DNA of 64,000 nt, taken from Basidiobolus meristosporus CBS 931.73 (taxonomy: Eukaryota; Basidiobolomycota; Basidiobolomycetes; Basidiobolales; Basidiobolaceae). Positions 37,864 to 48,197 of this stretch are shown here, piece after piece (the first letter of the stretch is position 1; each line of letters starts with the position of its first letter). The notes under the pieces were generated by a model. That model was not told where the DNA came from. It did not search any database and was given only the letters and a program-made list of their open reading frames with translations. The stretch lies in NCBI GenBank assembly GCA_002104905.1, contig MCFE01000017.1, positions 124,001-188,000 of the forward strand, given 5' to 3'. The translations under genes were made by a program, and so were the position numbers.

Positions 37864-39022
37864 CTAATCGGTGCACCTGACGTGATCGTCATCGATTGTG
37901 GAGTAAAGGTGGCCTTCACCAACCAACCATTCGATAGCTTGACTAGAATACATCAGGGATAGGGATTAGTGCTTGCGTGGGGCCAAATAAACAACCATGG
38001 TCCGATATTTACCTAATTTCCGCTCTTCCGAACTGGCTTGATAGCTTTTGCGCGATGCTTTCTACATGAACACCTTCATTTGTATCAGGGAAAGATTTGA
38101 TGGCGTAAATGATCGCCTTATGAGAGGGTTTGAATTCATTGCCATAGACGGGTTCTGGTTGTTTGTATGCCTGATTTCCGTACTGTCCAGTTGGGTTGAA
38201 TGGATCTCCAGAGAAGCTGGGTTGGTAGCCTTGCTCGCCCTCATGCTTGACCTGTAAGCGATAGTGATTAGCAGGAGGAAATGAAGAAAAGCAAATGGTT
38301 AGATATGAGTAGATACATACACTAGGGTTCCGGGTGCGGAACAGGTGGACATATACGACTTCAAGAAAATGATGGGTAATTTCGTTGTAATCCTCAATAG
38401 GACGCATAGAGAATGCTACCACGTGTCTTTTGCTCGCGAATTGCTTGAACTGGCCTACTACCCTAACATATATCCCCTCTCTAGAAAATTCCTTAGTAAA
38501 TACATATGCACCTAAAGGGAAACTACTCCGAAATACAAGTCTGTTCACATACACTAATTGCGCACGCTTTTGTTGCTGAATCTCGTTGTCATCGTTCTCG
38601 AGCCAAGTACGAACATCGATCGAACCAGTACCATCCTCTACAATGTAAGAGACGTTCGTGGATTGCTCGGATTGGCGGCGGATTATACCAATAAATGTGA
38701 TCTACAAAAGAGCGATCGACTGTGAGCAATCTTGAAGATCAAGTAAGGACTTATTGAAAAGGCTACCTGGGACAATTCGTGCTCATCTACTTTAAAGGGC
38801 GCGTCCGCGTGTATCTGTGTCGCTTCGAGTAGTTGTTTGATGGACACTGGGGTGAGGTTTTGAGCAGCAGCACCACCGCGCTGCAATAAGAAGGTTTAGT
38901 AAAAAAAGAAAAGAATCCAACAAGTCGAGTAGTACCTTAGTTCCGGTGGGAGTAGAAGCAGATTCCCCGAAGGGAGAGCTCAAGAACCCACCTCCACCTT
39001 CGTAGCCGTTCTCGTAATGCAT
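37864..39022 (-). CDS. RFA2: Replication protein A 32-kDa subunit
   Basis: Exons complement(37864..37942, 38013..38251, 38321..38491, 38555..38701, 38767..38880, 38936..39022), 278 residues. It is the second subunit of the single-strand-DNA-binding RPA heterotrimer in replication, repair and recombination. The N-terminus is Gly/Ser/Thr-rich (phosphorylation region). The OB fold spans about 68-185 (TFIGIIRRQSEQST, YVRVVGQFKQF, HHFLEVVYVHLF). The C-terminal winged helix ends in EAIEWLVGEGHLYSTIDDDH-type residues (about 253-278). The 63-bp intron 38492-38554 is a multiple of three without a stop, so retaining it would add 21 residues; family alignment favours removal. Confidence 0.92.
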
Positions 39023-39181
39023 GGTAGTGTTTTTGATGAATCAAAGTAAACCTTACTAATTGATAACAAATTGCGTATTTATCATTCAAATTGCTTTTTG
39101 ATCTAAACAATTCAAAAACAAACAAAAGCCAATCCAACCATTGATGATGAAGGAAATATGGATCTAAACATGATAGAGTGA

Positions 39182-40301
39182 CTAGTAGTAGACTTTGAGG
39201 GAAGTTCTAATTGGCGCCCTACACAGAGGGCAATCCCGGATCTCCAGGGTGCATTGAGCACAAGTGTGGAAGTGGCCGCAGTCCTGAAGGATGGTATCCC
39301 GCTTCTTTGTTAGGCATATTATACACATCTCGGGGTCGTACTCACTGGATATAGTGCCTTTACGTGCTTTTACTATCTTTCGCAACATCATTCGCTCGCT
39401 CCATGATTTGTATTTCGACACTATGTAGGGATACGCTCTTCTACCAATCAAAAGCCCCAAAATGGCTGCGGAGGTCATGGATATCCACCAGAATATTCTG
39501 GCTGTGTTTGCCTGTCCATGTAGGAACTTTTTGAAGCTTTCTCGAGTCAAAATAAAGGGAAGCTTAGGATCATCCGGGGGAACCAAATCCAATATCATAT
39601 CGTTGGAGGAGCTCTGTGCTGATAACTGACCAAGAACTGTCAAAGAGCTTCCAACAGGGAGGATTTTGTGTGTAGTCTGAATACCAATGGGCTTTTCACC
39701 CTGAAGATACTCCATAGCAGACTGGCCAAAACTGTTAGCTAAAGTTGGCTGAAATTGAGTGTTGAGGGGCTCTAGGCTTAGTTTGCTTGCTAGCAGCTCT
39801 ACATCAAACTCTGGAACATTAATGGACAGCCCATGCGGGATCTTGTTGATAATTCGGAAGGACACCCCACGAATCGCATTGTCGATATTTTCACTTTCGG
39901 TAACCCTACAAAGACACAATTGCTGGTCAGGTTTTGTGAGCGAGATGCAGTGCTGGAGCGATTTTTGATTACCAACGTAAGAAAAGATTGTCCCAACGTG
40001 AAAATACCCTGTCAACCGTTGTCTGGATTCCACGCATCAGAACGCACTAGGTTAATTTCTGGAAAACAAATCTCGAGGAGGGTTCTCTTACCTCCTGGAT
40101 GACCCCGATAATCTTTCCTGAGCTATTTTCTACCTCTATTTTATCTTGCAACAAAGCTACCTTCCCTTCAATCCTGACATAATCTCCTGGCACTGCTTCT
40201 TCCAGCGGTTTGGCCGATACAATGGAGGCTATTCTATCCAAAGACACTCGATATCCATAGTAAAACAAAGCTGAAACAACTGAAGTCAAAGCTATATCCA
40301 T
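39182..40301 (-). CDS. MUL1-like membrane-anchored RING E3 ligase (GIDE/BAM domain)
   Basis: Exons complement(39182..39952, 40017..40046, 40092..40301), 336 residues; human MUL1 has 352. An N-terminal hydrophobic segment (SVVSALFYYGY) is followed by the GIDE/BAM domain (PGDYVRIEGKV), then a second membrane span (IFWWISMTSAAILGLLIG, about 233-250) and a C-terminal RING (about 289-328; CIICL, CGHFHTCAQC, CPLCR). Relatives in animals and plants act at the mitochondrial outer membrane or chloroplast/peroxisome envelope. The small second exon (30 nt) has an unusual GTTGAC donor and is the weakest part of the model. A 45-codon minus-strand frame ending in ATGGATATAG overlaps the start codon and may act as a uORF. 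Confidence 0.85.
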
Positions 40302-40552
40302 GTGGCTATGACAGCTTGGAGAATACTGAGGGAAGGTTGAGGAAATGATTTGGCACGATTTTCGAGCTCATCAAAATTAGCCACCAATGCAATGACTGAT
40401 TCGGAGATATATTCTGTATCTTTGACCATAATGGAACCAGAAATTATCAAGAACTCCTTAGAAAAGCTTTGTACATTAAAAATTAAATGGAAGCGGGTAA
40501 GATAGTAAAGCAACAAAATCGAACTACACACAATATAAATATCATCCACATA

Positions 40553-42445
40553 TCAAGCCATTTCGAAGTAGCGCTTGGTCTCCCAATCAGTAATTGATTG
40601 CTCCCATAGTTTCCATTCCTGCAGCCTGGTGCTTCCGTAGTGATCCACGAATCCATCCCCAAGGACCTCTCTTGCAATGCTTCCATGCTCCAGCATCTTC
40701 TGGGTAGCTTCAAGCAGCGACTTTGGAAATTTCTCGGCTCTAGAATCGTTGACAATGACGCCCACGCTAGGGGGGATGGGGATGGCCTGTTTATTCTTTA
40801 TCCCCCACATACCGCAGCCGAGTAGAGCACCAAGTGCCAAATGCGGGTTCATATCAGCCCCTGAAATTCGCTAAAAACAAACATGACTAAGTGTCCGGAT
40901 GAAAAGTAGGCTCGACCGCAACTTACCACTTCCAAACGGGTGGATTCTGCGTCAGCTTGTGAACTGACAATCCTAACTGCGCTGTTTCTATTTTCAAATC
41001 CCCAGGATACTACTGCAGGGGTCCATGTGTTTTCACCAAGCCTTTTGTAGCTATAAAAGTGACCGAATGGTCAATGCGTTGCGACATGAGTATCCATACC
41101 GACTCGCACATACCTGTTCACATATGGGGCCAATATGGGCAAGATACTTGGCAGTCCGCGAAGTAGTCCAGCAACGAACCAATTCATCACCTGGCTCATA
41201 TCCTCCAAACCATCCCTCGGAGGCTCGCGCATCCCAACCTCATTGCGTCTGGAAAAGATATTTTTGGCTGATCGGATGTCCTTGAGAGATATATGCATTC
41301 GTGCTGAGCATCCAGGCATATTCTCCTTGGGTTTGGCCATGAATGAAGCCATTACTCCGTGGCGTATGCTTATCTGCTTTACAGCAACCTTGAAAAGCTG
41401 TGCTCGATCACCCATGGCTAATGCAGAGCCGTATTGCAGTGCGCCTTGGTAAAGACCTGGGCCTGAATTATACATCACAATATCAATTTAGTTGCAATCT
41501 TGGAGATCAAGTGTAAAGTGGTTGATGCATACCAATCTCGGTACAAAGGCTTTCCAAAGGACAATCAAAGTTTTGCAGCATCTGGAACAACTCGTTGAAG
41601 TAGACCTTCTTTTCATGCGATCCCTCCAGCGCTGTATTGAACAGGTCAGAAGTGAGGGGATCAGTCTTGAAATTCTTCTCTCGTAGTGTAAATGGTGTTT
41701 CTGTTCAACAATGAGAAAAATGACCGGTCCTGTAGAAGGGATTTCTCTACCGACCTTTGTAATTGTACCATTCATACTTGACGCCACATAACGGCTCGAA
41801 ACCCATCGAGTGATATTCGTGCACAACCTTGCCCAAGATCTGACGTGGACAAACGCTAACAGGCTGACCTTCCTTGGTGAAAAATCGAACGAGAAAAAAT
41901 GGGAGATTCTCCTCCCATGGAATCCGCCGAAAGGTGCCGATGTCTACTTTTGCGACAAGATAACTGTATCCTTTACGTTTTGAGGTTGGCTGAGTGTGTA
42001 GAAATAAGTGGGGAGTGGACAGAACGCAAACCTCCTATCTCGGGACCCAGCGAGGATGCTTCACGTTCGCTCCAGCCAAATATAGAGCCACTAAACCCTG
42101 CTCGGAAAAGTTAGGCTCAAGAAGTGATCGCGCGAGAAAACACTTATATCTCACCAAAGCCGTCGTAGAGCATAGACAGGAATTTTGTTTTCACCATGAT
42201 CTTTTCGCGTAAGACACCGTTGATATCAATTCCAGCGACCTTGACGCGTTCATCGCCCTTGAGGAGCTCGTTGACTCTTTGGACTTCCAACGGGTCATAA
42301 GAAACCGAAGACAGCAGTGGCTCAAACTAGCGGAACAAAAGCGGAACAGTTACAGCAAAATCCATTAGGCTAAACCAGCAATGCAGTTCAATCAAATCCA
42401 GTCACGAACCTCATCATATCTCGCAGGCTTCAGCCTTTTGGACAT
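40553..42445 (-). CDS. Glutamine-synthetase-fold enzyme (GlnA-like, FluG/LGSN-related)
   Basis: Exons complement(40553..40870, 40927..41050, 41114..41462, 41533..41700, 41755..41970, 42032..42097, 42155..42326, 42410..42445), 482 residues if begun at the ATG at 42445. GS motifs in order: VAGIDINGVLREK (beta-grasp), FRRIPWEENLPFFL, HGVMASFMAKP, PGCSARMHISL, NSYKRLGENTW, GFENRNSAVRI, RISGADMNPHLALG. It is divergent from the fungal GLN1 (GS-II) family, closer to prokaryote-like GS. The amine substrate may be other than ammonia. Exon 1 lies inside the last exon of the SANT gene, in the same frame, so a read-through fusion protein is possible. Confidence 0.85.
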
Positions 42446-43254
42446 CGGGATTGGTGAAGAAACGGGTGGGTACTGGTGAGCATGAATAGATGGCGATACC
42501 GAATTAGGATGTTGATTAGGGTAATGGAATGCTGAGGGTTCAACTGGTAGCGGATCAGTTGACCCAGCCGCTTCATGATACGGTAGGTTTCGTGACATGT
42601 AGGATGAATGTAGATTCTGTAGCTTAACCTCACTATGCGAGGATTCACTTTTCCCTTGAGGCGTATGAGGAACTAAAAGTTTATGAGGAGTATGCGGTGA
42701 ATTTACAACGTGCGGTTCGTGCAAGGATGCTGAGTGATGCGTAATTTGCGATGCATGCGAACTTTCGGCCGCAGGAGAAGATTGCCCTCTACTCTCTTTT
42801 GCGGGACTCTCTGCACTTTCATCCTTCCCCTCTCTAAGCAACCTTGCTGAGTACCATTGCATATCGTCGTGAAACGGAAAAGGCGCGCCGTTGTAGCCGG
42901 GCTGAAGCGTTTCCTGGAAGGACGGGTTAATAAATGAGCCACGTTTCTCGGGTCGCTGAGTCTAGTCTGGTGGTTGTCCTGAAACACACGCATACCCTAT
43001 CCAAGCGCCTTATGGGAAGCTCGTACCTTAAATTTCTGCAGCAGGTTCTTCCACTTTATTTTGCACTCAAGCATAGTTCTATGGAAGCCAGCAACCTGCA
43101 GCCGCTCAGCCACTTTTTGCCACTGCTCATCGACTATTCGTTTTTTCGTGTAGAAGAAAAGGTCGTCAAGCTCTCTACGGATTTCAATCAATTTTTTGGT
43201 CTCAGGAGGCTTCCATATCCCGCGGCCAGCTTTTTCGCCGGTATTTAACAACAT
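42392..43254 (-). CDS. SANT/trihelix (Myb_DNA-bind_4-type) protein
   Basis: Exons complement(42392..42913, 43027..43254), 249 residues ending in RDWI-stop. The N-terminus is a trihelix-like domain (about 13-95): IWKPPETKKLIEIRR, QWQKVAERLQVAGF, CKIKWKNLLQKFK, then PFPFHDDMQWY. The rest is Ser/His/Pro rich and probably disordered. It is a predicted DNA-binding protein. The final exon overlaps the first exon of the glutamine-synthetase-like gene in the same frame. A donor at 42409 and acceptor at 42327 (83-bp intron) would splice this frame straight into the enzyme, bypassing the stop. Confidence 0.75.
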
Positions 43255-44197
43255 TGGGGTGGAAAATACGCGGTTCTGCGCAGGAATTTCTTCACCTCTG
43301 CGTACTGAAGAATGACCAGGCGTAAATCACAATTGAAGAAAACTTCCCGAGTAATGGATTTAGGCCGCTTATAAAGCGGAGTGCCTTTGGATTGAAAGTA
43401 GGATTTCCTCAGTCTCGAATCGAATCCATCAACGATTTTTTTCCCTGCTCCAGTAGAGGTGCACACGGATAAGTTTTAATCAAATGCGTTACGCCAACCA
43501 TTCTGAGCATTTGCTTTTGGAAAATCTAGCTGAACAGAAACTTCCCGATTCCTTGACCCCGGCTGGATTAGGAAAATAAGTCACGAATGCACAGGCAGAT
43601 ACATAACCACAGATACAATCCAAATCAACCGAGGATTCAAGGACCACGATCAGCCAGGAAGGAATGCGCATCCATCACTCCAAGCAATCGCGAGGATAGG
43701 TGAAGATTGGTGAGGATTGGTGAGGATAGGCAATAAACTTTTCCGCTGATTTCTGACATCCCGATCATAGCTGATATCGCGAAATCACTGGCATTGTGTG
43801 GCCCGATGTCATACCGGGATATTTACGCCTAAAACCTATGAATGGATCTCAATCACAGCTCAGATTGAAAATCAATGATGACGCATGCCAGGTGGCTGAA
43901 ATACGGTGTGGCTTAAATAAACTTACAACCATCGTTGCCCATCACCCATCATCCATCGCCCATCACCTATCGGCTATCTGTACCAAGATAGGAAGGGGGT
44001 CGTTTCTGGTTCACTAGCAAAGCCTAGAACGCGTTTAAATAATTAATTTAAGACATCTACCCAGTGCGTCAACACCGGGCTAGATGTGTCTACATGTCCC
44101 TTTCGCTTGAATCCTAGCTTTATTGGAATTCAATAGCGGTGGTAATCTATATACAGACTGATTTGTCACCCCTCTGAGTTTCGTCATCTCGTCTGGA
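43255..44197. other. Intergenic with two small minisatellites
   Basis: No convincing gene. 43693-43729 has tandem 'ggattggtga'-like units, and 43938-43972 has tandem 'cccatca'-like units. A minus-strand open stretch at 43245-43466 lacks an ATG and may be leader sequence of the SANT gene. Confidence 0.45.
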
Positions 44198-45002
44198 TTA
44201 TTCCTTCAGTGCAAGATCGGGGTTCCGATCTAATATATCACACGTTTCCTCTCTAAACCTTGCTAAGCTGGCTCCGCTAAATGTTGCCGAAAGATCGGTA
44301 GATAAACAATCCTCCCACTGAAAGATCTCCTGAAATATGTTGGCTTTTGTTGGATCTTGATCCTTCGCGATACCGAGTGCCTCTTGCGTGCGCTCTAGTT
44401 TGTGTGTCTTTAGAAATCGGACAAAACTGTCCCTCAAGATGAAGTCCATTGAGCGGATGTTCTCGCAGTGTGTCTATTCGGTGAATTAGCGACTGTAGTA
44501 TGACTAGAGTGAGCTCAAGTAGCTTACAGGTTCAGCCTTGGCTGGAGGGGATGACTCCTTCTTTTTTGAAGCGCGAACGTCTTTCTTCTGAGCAGCAGTT
44601 TAGTAAAAGTTGTACTGTGTCTAGCATCATCGCACCACTACGTACGTGTTTTTTCGCTTTTTTCACTGGCTTCAGCAACTCTTCTATTTCTGAATCAAGC
44701 TAGGTTGAATTTTCGTATGAACAACACTGTGCACGCATGGATCACACAAACAGGCAAACCTCATTAGCGTAAGACACCGGCTGTCTTTTCTTACGCGTGC
44801 TGTACCGACTCTCTTCTTGTTGTAGCATCTTTGAGAAATTGAAGTTGGTCAATAAGCATTCACTGACTACGAACGCACCATTCCTTCATTTTACCTGGGC
44901 TAATTCGGTATCTTTATCCACGTCTGGGCTGCCCGATGAAGAATCTTTCAACGGTTTGGCTTTACTGTTAACTATTTCCTCGAACCCAGAGGCTTCTCTC
45001 AT
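44198..45002 (-). CDS. Small basic, probably nuclear protein of unknown function
   Basis: Five exons complement(44198..44473, 44528..44587, 44646..44699, 44760..44828, 44895..45002), 188 residues; every junction has GT-AG and is phase 0. The N-terminus is acidic/Ser-rich, then a basic stretch RYSTRKKRQPVSYANE, an acidic-hydrophobic motif LDSEIEELL, Lys clusters (KKAKKH, SKKKE) and a C-terminal helical region (MDFILRDSFVRFLKTHKLER). I do not recognise the family. The consistent phase-0 exon chain supports a real gene. The composition suggests a chromatin-associated role, which is inference. Confidence 0.65.
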
Positions 45003-45400
45003 ACTTAAAAATGAAGCAAGTTATGAAGGAGCTAATCAGCTGGTGGTATGATTTATTGCTAGATCAATCATGGAATTCAGTAGCAACAGATGAGTAACCA
45101 TATATCATATGGCATATGATGGGATGCATTAAATTTCCACAAACCATGGATTGGCCAAACAGCACATCAATCAATTCGGGCCGAAATCAAAACAAAGTAG
45201 TCATCAAGCGCCGAAGCACATATCATTTAATATACCCAGGATTTCTCTGATGATCAAGCGGAGAAAAACGATACAGTGAACTTTGCAAGTGTATTGAGTG
45301 TTGAGGGGAGTTTAAAGCAGAAAGAATAGGGTGGTACTAAAATAACAAAGGCTCATGCCAAGAGCGCATATATATCAGTAAAGGCTAAAATGTTGATTGA
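45003..45400. other. Intergenic
   Basis: Upstream of the basic protein gene and downstream of RHO1; no feature seen. Confidence 0.5.
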
Positions 45401-46231
45401 TTACAACACCAGACACCCCTTCTTCTTCTTAGTCTTTGTAAGTAAAGCGGCACGAGTAGCATGTTCGAACACCTCTCTAACTCCATCTCCGCCCTTGGCG
45501 GAGCACTCAAGGTACTTGTAAGCGCCAATCTTTTGAGCAACGTTCATTCCCTGAAACCATAGAATATTAGAATGATTTGATCCGACCCAGATCGATACTA
45601 CTGAACATACATCTTGAGAAGAGACGGGCGATTGGTTATTCTTTCTAAGATTCTCAATGGTACGTGGATCATTACGTAGATCCTTCTTACAACCAACAAG
45701 GATTATGGGCAGTCCCGCGCAGAAATGAAGGACCTCTGAAATCCACTATACGCAACATCAATATCTAATTACAAGCCATGTTGAGAGTGCATTCGCCCTT
45801 ACTTTTTCCTGCACGTTATCCAACGAGTCGGGGGAATCTACGGAGAAGCAGATCAAAATAACATGGGAGTCAGGGTAGGAGAGTGGTCGAAGACGGTCGT
45901 AATCCTCTTGGCCTGTATTACCAAGCATCAATTAATGTCTGTTCAGCGCATGTCCTCCAGAAGCCCGAAACAAGCCAACTTACCAGCTGTATCCCACAAG
46001 GCCAACTCTACGTGTTTTCCGTCTACTTCAACATCAGCTACGTAATTCTCAAAAACAGTGGGAACATACACCTGTGTAGGTAAGAATAATCAGGAACAAA
46101 GTCTGGGTTGCTCATCGATACACCAAACCCCTTACCTCAGGGAAAGTTCCCTTGGAAAAGACAATTAGTAAGGAAGTCTTTCCACAGGCACCGTCACCAA
46201 CAATAACAAGTTTGCGACGAATCTCTGACAT
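45401..46231 (-). CDS. RHO1: Rho-family small GTPase, RHO1 type
   Basis: Exons complement(45401..45550, 45611..45745, 45803..45912, 45984..46071, 46136..46231), 192 residues. GTPase motifs are complete: [11 protein letters not shown] (P-loop), YVPTVFENY (effector loop), [20 protein letters not shown] in place of NKxD-type, and [10 protein letters not shown]. The Rho insert is present. The C-terminus is polybasic (KTKKKKG) followed by the geranylgeranylation box CLVL. RHO1 activates 1,3-beta-glucan synthase and protein kinase C for wall integrity. Introns are 53-74 bp. Confidence 0.96.
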
Positions 46232-47081
46232 AATTAAGTTTCTAGAGTAAATAAAAAGGGTGGTGGAGGCTTAGTGCTAAGGGAAAGGCGTTTCGGTTAA
46301 CGTAAACGGGTGTAATACAAGAAACAAAGGGGGAAATACAAAGGCCCTTAGCGTAATAAAGAGGATGATAATGGAGGTCGAGTTGTGAGTGGAAGGTATT
46401 AAGGCAGACTAAAAAGTACAATAATGAGGAGCGTGTCTTGAGGTAAAGTAAGAATAATTCAGGTACGATGAAGAGCACGCAGGGAATAGGTGTAAAAAAG
46501 GTAGACAGGTGGGGGTTGAATACTTAGAAAGAGGGTAGCCTTTGTGAAGGGGTCGTTGTATTGTGCCAGGCTTATGGAAATTAATGACAGTTGTTGATTG
46601 GCCAACCGATGGGGGATGTTGTGTAGTTTATGGTAATAATCAAGTCTTATAGTACTACAAATAATACAGTTTAATTATGCTATAATAGGTAGATAGAACT
46701 TCTTTGAATGGTATGAATATTAATGAATTTCTAGATTTCTACATTTCCGTAATAATGGCTAAAGGCTCAATGAGGCTTGAGGCTAGAGGTTATTTTTACG
46801 ATCATCACATTGTCTCAGTATCTGGAAATGTTGAGTTAATTTAATCAAGTAGCTAACCAACTAGATTTGCTGACTCAACAATGGTGCTGAAATTTTTATT
46901 TCCGGTTTAATCTTGAAATTTGTTCATTACTCACCGCTTAGTTGTAGCAGGGCAGACTTTCTTCCTTTCTTCCGTGTCCATAATCTATATTTTAGACTCT
47001 CTTCCTCGACCTTCAAGCACTCCCTAGTTACTTCGACTCAGGCCTATTGCTGGTTCAATTTTTCTGCTTCTTTCAAGTGTC
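46232..47081. other. Intergenic between RHO1 and the PRELI gene
   Basis: A divergent promoter region of 850 bp. A CCAAT-type element ('gattggcca') lies at about 46596. No gene seen. Confidence 0.5.
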
Positions 47082-47863
47082 ATGGTCAAGATTTATCAGA
47101 ATACCTTTTCATATGAGTAAGTAGGTTTCCACCTCGGTTGGTTTGCTTAGTTAACTAATTTGCTTCAATTCTTTTGAAGGCATCCTTGGGATAATGTGTC
47201 TTTAGCTTTCTGGCTACGGTACCCAAATCCTTTTGCTTCTCATGTGTTGGGGGCGGATGTACTCGACAGGCATGTGGATTCCGAGGGCTGCTTACATACT
47301 ACTCGTATACTTTTGAAGAAAGGTGTTCTCCCAAGGTGGGGCTCAAAGGTAATTCATCCAAGACAGTTTATCCTTACCCTACAGAGTTAACCTTTCTTCC
47401 ACTCAGATTATGAAAAACAATGAGGCATTCATTATCGAAGAGTCGGTGATTAATCCACATACCAATACCATGACGACTTGCACGAAAAACCTCAACCACA
47501 CCCGAATCATGCAAGTCGAAGAGACTCAGACCTTCAAACCTCATCCCGACCATGCTCAGTGGTAGGTTAATTTTGCTATTGTTCAATAATAACCTTTACT
47601 TACCGCGTCTCATACGATAGGACCAAAGTCACTACCGAGGCACGCATTATCTCTAACCTTGGTTGGGGCTTGACCGGCAAGCTTGAAGGATTTGGAGTCA
47701 AGAAATTTGCTGATAACACTGTTAAGGTAAGCTTCGAGTAAAAATGAGTAAACATTGAGCGTGTCTAATCTAAATGTTTATATAACAGAGTCGTAAGGGG
47801 ATGTCGTATGTGCTGGAGATGATCCGTGAAAAGCAGTTGTTGCGTGGACGAATGTTCATGTGA
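47082..47863 (+). CDS. PRELI/MSF1-domain lipid-transfer protein (UPS2/SLMO-like)
   Basis: Exons join(47082..47116, 47180..47348, 47407..47561, 47621..47726, 47789..47863), 179 residues covering one PRELI domain. Family landmarks: the YENTFSYEHPWDNV-like start, RYPNPFASHVLG, DVLDRHVD, WTKVTTEARI and ISNLGWGLTGKLEGFG. These proteins carry phospholipids across the mitochondrial intermembrane space with an Mdm35-type partner. The sequence is closest in feel to UPS2/SLMO, which moves phosphatidylserine; the subfamily is inferred. Confidence 0.92.
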
Positions 47864-48197
47864 AGTACCACAGGTCCTATCGTCACTTGATAGAGAAACC
47901 AACACCTTTGCATCTACTCCCGTTCACTTATACATTCTCAATCACGCATTCTAAGCCACTAATTTTCAGTTCATATGTATACGGTACACACAGATTACCC
48001 GAGTTTCCCCACGAACATTAAGTTTTGTTATCCATTAAAAGCATTTCACCAAAAGCATTTCATTACCAACTTCGTGGCGAGTTTATTGGCCCTCATCCGA
48101 TTAGGCGTCTACCATCTAATCTGCATAGTGGGCTGTAATGTGAATTGTATATATTACAGCGGAAACACAGGGAAGGTTAACCGAAATGCGTAGAATG
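47864..48197. other. Convergent 3' region
   Basis: Between the PRELI gene and the phosphatase; no feature seen. Confidence 0.5.

Noticed and set aside
40292-40549. 85-codon minus-strand ORF between the MUL1-like gene and the GS-like gene
   Set aside because: No family and no splice partner. At most its last 45 codons act as a uORF overlapping the MUL1-like start.
46242-46478. Minus-strand ORF just upstream of RHO1
   Set aside because: Low-complexity Leu/Ser/Tyr composition typical of chance frames in leader sequence; RHO1 is complete from 46231.
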